Assembly (NCBI GenBank): GCA_009801015.1
Contig: VHZZ01000874.1
Location: 82,817 to 132,992 of the forward strand
Direction: 5' to 3'
Length of the DNA stretch: 50,176 bases
Origin: Silene noctiflora
Taxonomy: Eukaryota > Streptophyta > Magnoliopsida > Caryophyllales > Caryophyllaceae
This document shows positions 37,709 to 48,318 of this stretch, piece after piece. Position numbers and translations under genes: made by a program. How positions within the stretch are numbered: position 1 is the stretch's first letter; each line of letters starts with the position of its first letter. The notes below the pieces were generated by a model. It did no database searches. It was not told where the DNA came from and worked only from the letters and a program-made list of their open reading frames with translations.

Positions 37709-39348
37709 TCAGGTTTTCTGAAACAAATCAGCAAGTGTATCAGGGTGGTCCTGGAAAGTAGCTTGAGCGGCCTGGGAGATATACTCCTCTATACGAAAGG
37801 AAGTAAAATCATCAGGGACAGTAACGGAATTTGAAACTCCGGCTTCTCCAGTTTGCTTGGGATTTGCTACTTTGATCTCATTCAAAGAAGCCACGGAAGA
37901 GCTTGATGATAATGTAAGGGATTCAACCGTAAGTGTCTCATCTATGTCGTCAAGGGAGCAAACTGACCTCGCTGTATGAGATCGTTTTGACTTGGCCTTT
38001 ACTCTTTTGCACCAACTGTGTAACGAATCTCTTACACTCTCTGCTACCAACGCTTTCTTGCATTTTGATCCCATCTTGTACCATTATAATCCAAAAAAAA
38101 GCGTCAGTTTTGAATTCGACAAGTTTGATAACATGCATAAGTTATTTTATAATCGACTCTTTATTGAATAGAAAAACCGTAAACAGGTTACAAGAAACCA
38201 ATGCAACCAATGCAAGTACGCAAGCTGTGAACGTTCTCTTTCCTCTAAAACTTATGCAACAATATTAGTTCAATGTCTTAAAGGCTTGCGCATATGGCGG
38301 TTAAAGGGGTCAAAAGCAATATTCATGATTTGAAAAGCATGGACAGACTGCTTTCTGATGACTTATGCGTGAGTGTGTGACGAATATTGTATTGACCGAC
38401 TTCTATTTCACAAAATAAGAAGTGAAGAAAGATTAAAACCTTAACACAAAGCATTAGGTCACTACCGAATGCAACTGACCTGAGTGATGATAACACTAAG
38501 AGGAACTGTGCTATAGCTGCACCAAAATTGAACAAGAACTCTGCATTCAGAAAGGAAAATAAATACCATTATAAGATAAGACTGTAACCCGAGCTGAGTT
38601 TTGAGGGCGTATGTATCTTTCAATATCGTACAAATTAGCACAATGTCAACCAAGATTATTACTGCTATATACATACAAGCATGATGCACGCCATTTTATT
38701 TATAACCAAGCTGCAAACAAATAGCAACAGTGAGTAATGCTTTCCGATTATCATAGAGCAGATTATTAGAATCGGAGAGGGGGAAAAGCATAAAGATAAT
38801 AGCAATATTATTGATAATTCGTTCGTGCCTTGAACAATATAATGGATGTCGTATATATAGTCGACTCAAATAACCTAAGATCTCCTATTAACGGAAATAG
38901 GATATGACATATATCAATATTGATATGTCGATATCTCGACATATACAATATTTCCTAACACAGATACTGCAGCAAGTATTCAGTCTATAGCTCTTTGAGT
39001 TTCATATCTGGCTTTCATCATTACTTCCTTTTTTGAACATGAAGGAGTATTGCTTTACTTAGGAATACGTTTCATTAAGGAGTTCAAAGACTCGTTAGTC
39101 TTTGGTTTTGGATTATAATGGAATAAGGTAAAATGGCTCACTAAAGTGGTAACAATTCTTTGTATTGTGAAGTATCAGCAATTTGAAACAGTTCACAACG
39201 CAATTCTCATATGGGGTCATTCAAAAACAGCTTCGTATGCTACTAGAAATTGCAGGGTCGCTCGATACTATATTGAAGTATGACTAAAAGAATTTACTTG
39301 TCCATTTATGTCTGGTTATCAACTTTAAAAAAAAAAAAAAAAAAAAGG

Positions 39349-39382
<34 letters not shown>

Positions 39383-42300
39383 AACAGTATGCGCAGTCTA
39401 AGAATGACGCATACCCGGAAACTAGACGTGTTGCAACCATTGTATGGTTCTTTGTAAAACAAGCATGTTGCTTGAATCCCCACTACACAAAGAACAAAGT
39501 AAATTTTAGTTGTTATTTCTCATATTAATGATCAAACTTGACATCATACTATTTCTAACATGTTAAAATAAGGGGACGAGAAGACAACAAACACAAGCTA
39601 AAACTAAGACGGTCAAGAAATGGTAGATAAGTTTGTAGGCAATGGTACTCATATTGTTTCAGTGGACTTACCAAGGACCAAATAAATGTTGCCAACTCGA
39701 AAGAATTCTGCAGAATTACCCAAGAAAACAGGTCACATGAAAAGTCATGCTAGTTATTAAGAAAATCCGGAGATTTCACTATTTCAGGGCAGTAATAAAC
39801 TCACCTGGAAGGAAACAAACTGTATTAACCATAGTATCATCTCTGGCTTTCCAAACCAGAACAGCCCATCACGTGGTTTCACTTGCGTCCCACTAGCTGG
39901 GCCTGATTGTTCTGCTATCTCTAGTGCTAACAGGGAGACAACATGTTCAAGCTTTGTCCCCAACAGCATGACAAGCTGTTGACAACATTAGATGTTACAC
40001 AAATTAATCATTATACATATCATGTGCGAAGAGCAAAGAAGACAAACAAGGATAGTGAAAGGTTAACTTACAACGACAGGAATAAAAGAAAGCCAAAAGT
40101 AAATGTTTAGTCCTGCAAATTTAGCGGTTGATAGAAGTTACAGTTTAAACGCAATTTTAGATGAAAATATATAAGACATATATAGTAGTTAAATTCGTAT
40201 GAGTAATTCCTTAGAAGAAAATTACCGTGGACGTTGAGCAGAATACATAATATAGCATAGCCCCATAGCGGCCAGCTGCAAAATTCAGGCAGAAAATGTT
40301 ATTTCAGTTGTGATCATAATGAGCTAAAGTGATCAGATGATCTAATGAATCTCCCAATGATCTTCAAGCACATTCGTTCATCCAACTAGATTCATTGACG
40401 AATATAACTATCTACTTGGTTGAATCTTTCGAACATAATATGTTTATATATATATACCCGATTCCTACAATTGCATGAAATTCATCTTCCATGCTCCTGA
40501 CCATGTATTTGTGGAAGTTGTAGGAAAGTGGTAATCTGTGGTTCTGAAAAAAAAAAAAAAAATCCAATAAAAATTAGCAAAGGTATAGTTTCAAATCAGT
40601 AACCAGAAGTCCTACTTGGATGTCATAAATTTTATGCTGTTTAGACAGTTGCATTGCTAGATAACACATCCTCAAAAAATACAATGACCAATACAAAGTT
40701 ATGTTCTTTCATAACAATTTCCCAAAAATTACAACACTAAGAAAAGGATTATTCATCAAAGATACAATGAGAAGTATCCGAAAGGCCTTAATTTTCCCAT
40801 AAAAAGCGTGCAAAACTAAAGCATCACTCCGCTAAGTGAATTCCATCCTGCCATTATTAGAATCATCAATCTCTCATTTCTTACTGCAGTTTTCAAGTGT
40901 CATCTTTGCCAAAAAAATTCTCGTAGTTTATTTGCTTGTACCCTTCATTTCATCAAAAAGAACAAAGGAGAAAAAAGGAGCAGAAAAAAGGGTCTCAAAA
41001 TGATGTGATTGTCTTCATGTTAGATCAGATGTTAAAATTTCTGAGTACACAGTTTTTAACGGTTAACAGGTGTAGAGACTGGTATCCTGTCAAAAACCAA
41101 GAATCGGAATAATTTTCACAATCACTGATAGTTAGAAAATTTGTGGACAAGGGTGACTCTGGAAAGTGGCAAATTTGTGGAACTTATAGCGAGAAAATGT
41201 GAGACTTACGGTAATAAAACCCAAACGAAGGGCCAAATAGTCCGACTTCTTTATCGTGTTCTTGAATTGTCGTAGAAAACATAGCTGCAAGATGTAAGAA
41301 ACTTTAGATTAACTGGAGAATTCAATATCCACTAAATAGAGCATAGAGCAACACACTACTTGAAGTCTTGAACCTGCTAGCTTAGGCATAAAGTCATAAA
41401 CCTTGACAAGGAAGCTCTTCACAAGAATCGATGATGAGGGTGGGCAAATATACAGCTAAAGTAATCAACAAATGAACCTTCAATGTTTCCCCGGTTTCAT
41501 TTCTCTGATTTGGACAGTCAAAAGATGGCTGAAATATACCTTTAGTTTTATCCCGATTGGTAAAAGCCTAAAAGGTGCAAGGGAATTACATGATTTCTTA
41601 TAACTGATGCTCTTAGCTACAAGCATCACCCCCACTATGCTAACTTATACTCACTCAGAATCATCTGACACAAGTGCCCGTCTGAATGTCGGTCTATGCT
41701 ACTCTGTGGAATCATTATAATTTTGGTTAAATTAGATCATCAAGAGCTAATTTGTACAATGAAGCATCCAAATGTCAAACGGGTAAGAGGTAATATGAAG
41801 AATCGAGAAACATATAAACCATCTTGAGCCATGTAAAATTACCACGGCTCCTTGAGGTAGAAAAATAGCTTGTACTGCGGGACAAAGAAATCATCAAATT
41901 ACCATCCAGATTAGAACCCGGTTTCTGCTCCATGGATGGGAGGCATGGTGGAAAGCAAAGGTTGTTTGCCGCCTCATGACTTTGTTCTTCTTCGCTGCAA
42001 AGTGAGACTGTTGATTAGACGCGCTCGCAGTGTTGCAAAAGTATTTAATTTTGTTGGAGAACCAACATTGTGCACTGCACTTCAGTATGGTTAAAACCAT
42101 GCCACATTTTCATTAAAGGCAAACATTGCCAAAACAATTATAATGACCGCACAAAAAAGAACGTACAGAGACAGGAGGACGGTTATGCAGACGGGGCATA
42201 GTTAATAAACAGATGAGAACAGCTTTTTTTTGGGAGGGGGGAGGGGGAGGGGGGTTCCATAATTTATACCTTGCAAATCTCCATCACCAGCTTGATCAAT

Positions 42301-45300
42301 CACTTGATACTCCCATTTTCTCCAACTGTATATCTATGAAATATGCAATCAGGAGCGTAAAAATCATTCATGATACTAATGCTTCTAACATAAAAGCTAA
42401 CGTTGGGGAGTCGTGCATAACAAAGGAAGCCTGTTATGGAGAATCTGCTTCTTTAAGTTGGATTGTTTCACTATATTATGTTTGTGAATCCTTCTCCAAC
42501 AATCGTTTCAAGAATCAATTATTTTGCCTTGGAAGATGATTTTTCCCTCTCAAAATTTCCATTTGGACTCCTTTAACTGACAGTAAGATCACAGCCTTTT
42601 ATGACAAACACCTATTTTCGCAGTAAGTAGATTATACACCTGATGTACTGCCACCAATTGTATTGTATAGTTTCTGAGCATTATAACAACGTTTTTGAGT
42701 ATTGTTTTAAAATTATGAGTTTTACTATAAAGTTTTTGAGTTCATTCACTTAAACATTAAGCTCAAAAAATTATAATAAAACTCAAAAACATTACATATA
42801 AGCTTAGCTAAATTTTGAGTTTTGCCCAAAAAAATTAAAATCTAACATATAAACTTTAATAAGCTCAGAAAAAAAACACATATACTCAAAAACAAATAAA
42901 GATTGAGGTAATAAGCTCAGGAAAAATACACATGCTCAAAAACAAATAAAATCTGAGGTAGTACATCCGATGTATGTTTTTTTTTCTCCTATTTTCATTG
43001 CAACTATTGTAGATTGGGAGAAAATATTAGTCAAAGTTGATGTCTTTCGATCACCAAAGTCAAATGAAGACAGTATAAGTTGGGTGGAGGGAGCATAATT
43101 TATCCATCAAATGACTTCTTAAGAACCTCAACTAACCGAAATAAGAAGGGTCAAATGGCAAATCAACATCAAAACTTCACCTTTGTCATGGCTAGCCCAA
43201 CTGCAACAAAGCTGTACAGAACATGGGTGATACCAAGTACAAACAAGAATCGGTGAAGCTGTTCTAGACCTTCATATGACACAAACGGTTCACGCCCCTG
43301 AAATAATCACATGGTTAGACACTGCTAACTAAATGTGTACAACGTGACAAACACAAAGAAACTGAGCTACTAACCTTGGGACATGTATGAGAGACGGAAC
43401 TGTATAATCCTTTTGGAGGAACATCAGTCTCATTCAAAGAAGGGTGAGACTCTCTAACTAAGAAATGATTATGCGGAGAGAAATCTTCCTCGGTACAAGT
43501 GTAGAATCTACTGTCAAAAAGGGATGAATCCACACATATCTCAGAAATCCATCTCGCCCATTGCCCCAACATTAATGATATCAGACCCAGTAGCATAAGC
43601 TCTGTATAAAATTGAACATGTGAAGGATACACATTAGTCACAAACAAAAGGGGCAACAAGCAACACAGAATTTTTTTTTTCTACTCTTTGAGCAACAGCG
43701 ACACCTACCAGTGAAGGAAATGATGTTCATTCAAATGTTGTCACTGACACGGACAAGTGGTTTTCAGTTTCACATCAGCCATTACTCCAATTTAACAAAA
43801 GTAGCAAAATGGGAAAAGTTCTATGATCTATAAGACTATAATTAGACAAAATAAAAAAGTGTTCACATCTACTTTTTAGTGAAAATATTAAAGATGTTCA
43901 ATACTCCGTAATTTTTGCTACATAAATCAAGGAGAACTGTTTTGGAAGGAAATTTCAATCTTGTTTATGTGGTTCATCGCGTATAACGAATGTTATACTA
44001 GCCTATATCATAAACTGTTCCCCAAACTTACTGTGAAGTATCATCTAAATGCAACCCTCAGCCTCACTTCAAGAAGTATCGCAAAACCTCCATGTAGAAA
44101 ATACATAGCTAATCCAAGGGACAATACAATGACGGTAACAGATAGGAGTAAACAATGTCGCCACAACCGTGGCCTTTTTCTTGCTTTATTATGATTGACT
44201 GATTGATGAAATGTAGAACAGTAGAAGTGAAAGCAGCAAGGGAAAGATACGACACCAGTTAAAGTATTTAGAAGAATAATGGAACATTAAATCTCTAAAG
44301 TATATCTCAAATACGCAAAGATAGCAAACAAGTAAACAACAGTAACTGAAATACAAGCAAGGGAAGATTAAAGAAGACAATGGTTACTGTAACTGCTACA
44401 AGTCTACAACACACACTACTAGAGACTACATTTCAAACACACACTTTGACATAGCATGTAAATCACTACAGAAGAGCTATAAATATAAACAAACAAGAAA
44501 AATAATTGCCTTTGATACTCCTCCAGTAGCTCCTTTGTGTCTACATTTTCAAGGTTTCAGCTTTGCTGCTGTAAACTCATCCTATAAGCTTACAAAAACA
44601 AACCTCACCTCAGACTACCGTCTCACAAAAGACTCGTTGAGCAAACAACTCAACTGTATATTCTTAGTGCTTGTTTGGTCCACGTACTTCACCATGAAAT
44701 TCCATGTACATTAAGAAGTTGGTTGTTTGTTTTAGATAAGGGAATTGTAATTCACCTGGGAACTCCCACATACAAAGTGGCTAGGGCCTAGGAAAGTGAT
44801 CACATTTTGTAGAAATCCGTAGAAAGTTTGGCTGCACTTCCCGTAAACTTGGCAACCAAACAAGAAGTCTAGCTAATTCCTAGGATTTTCCGGTTCACAT
44901 GAACCGGGTACTCGGGTAGACAACCAAACAAGCACTTTAATAAAGTAATGGCAGATCGAGAGGGTTAGGAGGTGCGGTTGGCCCAGTTGCCCAAAATAAT
45001 TTTTTACCCCAAAATAACAATAAATATAAATTCTTGGTTAATTTTTTATTTTTCTAGTTTCTCTTCTTAACCGGACCACACCACTACGCTGCTATCGATT
45101 GTCCTTGCCACTTGCGTGTGCCTCCGTCCACTCCCCATCCCTCGTTGCCGCAAGAGATGTCGTGGATCGCCGCATAGCTCACCATCAGTCACTAATATTT
45201 CCGAAACACTAAAGCCCAAATTGATTTGGGAAATTCTTAATCAGGGTTCATCTCCCTTGTCAATAGTTGTAGACAAGCTATGCCAAATTATCACTGAACC

Positions 45301-46188
45301 GGTTCCAGCAAACCAGTAAACCCAAACTGACAAAAAATGATCAAAGCGGTTCGATTACCTTTTGCCTTTTAGCCCAACCGGTTAACCGGTTCATTTTAAC
45401 AATTCAGTTTGCCAAACCAAAAATGAACACCATCAAGGCGTCAACCGCAATTATGGCAGAAAAAAAGGGCTCAGTGGGTCTGATGCACCGAAAAATGATT
45501 ACCACCGAATATAAAAGTGCTTTTGTTAAAATTTTCAACACTTTCTTAGTTTCTTTTACTTGACTTCAATCATAAAGTTGTCAATCTATATTTTGTCTCA
45601 AAACTTTAAATTCTGGTCCCCCAAAACCAAAATACCAACTTTTTTGGGCATAAGACAGGTAAGCGTCGACAACAGTGATTAATCCCTTCATCGCGGTGCT
45701 GTCCTAATAGGTAAACTACTGACCAAAAAGCTAAGTTACTAGAGTCAAATACCTTCCTTAATCTTCTCCAAAGAAGCCAACAAAGCTTTCCTTCTTTTCT
45801 TCTTTAACCACTGCCATTAACATACAAAACAAAAAGTCAACAAGAGTAAAACTTGCTACTCCATAACTACACAAACATCCACAAGCAGTGGCGGAACCAG
45901 GCAAGGACTAGCAGGGGCGGTCAGACAGCAAAAGAATGAAAAAACTGAAGCCTTTTAGTTAAAATTCTCGATTTTTTTCGTCACTACTAACATCAAATCC
46001 TGGTTCCGCGACTGCTAATTAACAAAGCTAAAACAATGCAGAGCAATTGCACACAATCTCACCTTACCAAACCAATAAATAGACCTTTCTACAAGAAAAC
46101 AAACAAACACCATAATAGTAGTAACTGTTGCAACAGACCATGTTGGTGTTTCAGATAAAGACCTCCCTTCTCTTAACTCACCTTCCAT
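37709..46188 (-). CDS. MLO-family seven-transmembrane protein (MLO4/MLO11-like)
   Basis: Fifteen exons in transcript order: 46188-46063, 45810-45753, 43601-43375, 43297-43181, 42333-42270, 41994-41903, 41284-41210, 40543-40458, 40275-40226, 40112-40072, 39975-39805, 39707-39672, 39482-39415, 38540-38480, 38074-37709. All GT-AG, phases agree, 545 aa. Start [20 protein letters not shown] has an in-frame TGA five codons upstream. The first membrane span follows at once (about 16-37). [42 protein letters not shown] and [14 protein letters not shown] are MLO signatures. The calmodulin-binding helix (about 428-450, Trp445) is in exon 15. MLOs sit in the plasma membrane and have been linked to calcium entry and, in other clades, powdery-mildew susceptibility. 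Similarity as remembered is highest to the root MLO4/MLO11 clade, which acts in root thigmotropism. Intron 2 is 2151 bp with a MITE. Confidence 0.95.
39327..39378. repeat. Long A tract in MLO intron 13
   Basis: About 50 A residues interrupted once by GG (39347-39348). On the transcribed strand it is a U tract starting about 37 nt after the exon-13 donor. The length is likely unreliable in sequencing. It could be the tail of a decayed retroposon, but no body was recognised. Confidence 0.8.
42232..42254 (+). repeat. G-rich tract with four G runs, next to MLO exon 5
   Basis: Four runs of 3-6 G separated by single A residues lie on the plus strand, directly after a T run. The tract ends 15 bp from the exon-5 donor (42269). 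The pattern fits a G-quadruplex motif on the template-complement strand; the pre-mRNA itself would be C-rich. Confidence 0.75.
44667..44935. mobile_element. PIF/Harbinger-type MITE in MLO intron 2
   Basis: The ends GTGCTTGTTTGGT and ACCAAACAAGCAC are exact complements, flanked by TTA on the left and TTT on the right, a TTA target site with one change. It is 269 bp and non-coding. Its ends share the TTGTTTGG core with the Harbinger-type MITE in TPLATE. Confidence 0.65.
45884..46016. mobile_element. Small MITE with AGCAGTGGCGGAACCAGG ends in MLO intron 1
   Basis: The left end AGCAGTGGCGGAACCAGG and the complement of the right end differ at one base of 18. It is 133 bp with no open frame of note. 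No target duplication was found, so the superfamily is open. Confidence 0.6.
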
Positions 46189-46512
46189 TACTATTCTTGC
46201 TCATTTACTAAAACCCCACTTACTAATCCTACATTTTCAACATAAAAAAGCTCAAATCTTTGGCAATAAAAATGGAAAGTAGAGACGGGTTAGGATGCTA
46301 TTTGGCCCGTTTTAATCTGCAGACAGATATATCCGTAATCTCAGCTAAAAACCTCCCTACTCTTAGCTCACTTTCCATTACTATTCTCACTCATTTACTA
46401 AAAACCCACTTACTAATCCTACATTACGATCATAAAAAGCTCAAATCTTTGGCAATAAAATTGGAAAAATAGAGACGGGTTTTGACCCGTTTTAATCTTG
46501 AGACGGATTTAG
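46151..46512. repeat. Tandem duplication of the MLO start and 5' region (period 190 bp)
   Basis: Copy 1 (about 46151-46332) holds the true MLO ATG and its first 13 codons; copy 2 (about 46341-46512) repeats it 190 bp further upstream. Shared blocks include CTTACTAATCCTACATT and AGCTCAAATCTTTGGCAATA. The second copy keeps an ATG and reads MESELRVGRFLAE against [13 protein letters not shown]. Confidence 0.85.
46298..46378 (-). other. Candidate upstream ORF from the duplicated MLO start
   Basis: On the minus strand the copy-2 ATG at 46378 opens 26 codons ending at TAG (46300-46298), 109 bases before the real MLO ATG at 46188. Its first 13 codons are a diverged copy of the MLO N-terminus. It acts as a uORF only if transcription starts upstream of 46378, which is not known. 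Confidence 0.5.
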
Positions 46513-47127
46513 ATTAATAAGATCCTGAAAATGAGGAAATGAAGTGTTAATAACATGGAAATGAAGGTTTTTAATGGAAGGAAAAATGCAAATGGGATTG
46601 TTGATTAATGAGCATTGCTGCAGGATTAGCTGGGAGTAGGGATTCCAAGGAACATGGGAAACTTCAAGTTAGTAGTAATAATTAATAAAATGGGTTCGCC
46701 TTGTCCCCAAGTTAGTTTGGACAATACAACAAACAGTACACGTGCATTCATCTTCTGTTATTAGTCAAATGTATAAGTAGGTGAGTACTTGGTTCAGACG
46801 GACCATTTTCGACAGAAACAAGAAAACGGGTTTTTGTGACTATTTTATGCTTAATGTAAGTATAATGGTGCAGCTAGTGTTACAGCTTATTAATAACTTT
46901 TCTTTTCCGAAAGTGATTACATTTGATCGTAAATTAGTCTCAAATACCCGTCTTATTGTTTCAAACGAAAATAATCCGTTTCAAGGTAGACCAACTCATC
47001 ACTATGGTTTATGGTACAGGGTAGACGTGCAGCGACTTGTATATGAATTGTTCAAAGCCGTTATTAAGGTGCATTCCGGTATTTACAACTTACAAGTGTA
47101 CGGAGTGCACATTAACAACAAGTCTTG

Positions 47128-47280
47128 CTTGTGACGGGTCGGATCCGAGAGACGGATAATGCCACTCACAAAACGAATAGGGGGGACTAGGTGGGGGCAC
47201 CCCATGTGCTTCCCTCTCTGGGCATTTTGTGAAACAAAATGGTACCCGTCACAAGCTTGTGACGGGTATCTCCCGTCACA
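47128..47280. repeat. GTGACGGG inverted-repeat element with a perfect 24-bp palindrome
   Basis: CTTGTGACGGGT at 47128-47139 faces ACCCGTCACAAG at 47244-47255. The latter is immediately followed by CTTGTGACGGGT (47256-47267), making a perfect 24-bp palindrome centred on AAGCTT, and then by TCCCGTCACA (47271-47280). This looks like one short inverted-repeat element, or two abutting copies. Confidence 0.65.
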
Positions 47281-48203
47281 AATGAGAATTTGTGGCACAT
47301 TAATACGCGCAAGTGACACGTTAAGTAATACTCCCTTTTATTTTGTGAATTGCAACATAAATCGATCATCCCAAATGTTAAGGAAAATATTACCTTCGAC
47401 CATAACTTGTGCCTTCTTGCATAAGCATACACACCAAACGTTATGAAAATACTTTATTTGTTCTAATCATTCGTTTACCTTTTATTAAAATATTCCTTAA
47501 AAAAAATTAAAATTAAATAATAAATAATTGAGACAAAAGGAGTATAAAATAAATAACTCGTGATCCTTGCCCTAAATAAGTGGTTATCACTCAACTCTAG
47601 CCGCAATCACAAGGTATGTAGTATATACTACTTGTAGGGTGAAATAATACAAAGAAATATTCTCAAATATTCATTTCAAAATTTTATTGAAAAAAATTAT
47701 TTGAAAAAACTAAAAACAATTCAATAATTTTTTACGGGTGTTACTTAATCCCTTTTTATACTAAAAGAATTAACTCTACTTTAATTTTTCCGCCTAAGTG
47801 ACACTCTGACTCTACTATAAAATATTTGGCTTTTAATTAATTAATCTCACAATCAATATTTAGACTTATACAATATTTAGCTCCTAATTAATTACCATAT
47901 ATACCATGTATATTAATGGCAATTATGATCACAATTTTTTCAAAAATTATTATTTAACTTTTACATGAACAAAGCAAATTATTTACCTTTTAAAAATGGA
48001 ACAAATATAATTAAAAAACGGTTTTTCTAACATGTGTCTTATGTTAAGGAGTTATTTAAAGAAACATTTGCAAGAATAAATTATCAAAAATTGATGCACA
48101 GCCTAACATTTACCATAATTAATGAAATATTCTTGTAAATATTTTTTTAATTAACTTCTATTTTAAAAAGTCGTGTTTTCGATTCGAGACTAGCTTAACA
48201 CTA

Positions 48204-48211
48204 AAACCCTA
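48204..48211 (+). promoter_or_regulatory. Telo-box in the GMP synthase promoter or leader
   Basis: AAACCCTA lies 108 bp before the GMP synthase ATG. Telo-boxes are common near the starts of plant housekeeping and growth-linked genes. One copy only, so its function is inferred. Confidence 0.4.
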
Positions 48212-48318
48212 GTCCATACCCAGTAGTCCACTGCCATATCTTCCCCAACCTTTCTTAAACCCCAAAATTTCAAACCCTCACAAAAATCTAAAATATTCTC
48301 AAAAAAAAATCCCCAATA

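Larger units (their letters stand above)
46513..48318. promoter_or_regulatory. Shared upstream region between divergent MLO and GMP synthase
   Basis: AT-rich sequence with no recognisable gene. It contains a GTGACGGG inverted-repeat unit at 47128-47280, several lone CTCCC/GGAG MITE-like ends (for example near 47330 and 47540), and a telo-box near the GMP synthase leader. Confidence 0.45.

Noticed and set aside
41995..42016. Alternative acceptor for MLO exon 6 after AATCAACAG
   Set aside because: Using it adds 13 bases and shifts the frame; the acceptor ending at 41995 gives the conserved [10 protein letters not shown] join.
46298..46378. The duplicated MLO ATG as the true start of the gene
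   Set aside because: Its frame stops after 26 codons and lacks the membrane span; the ATG at 46188 continues into a complete MLO with matching splice phases.
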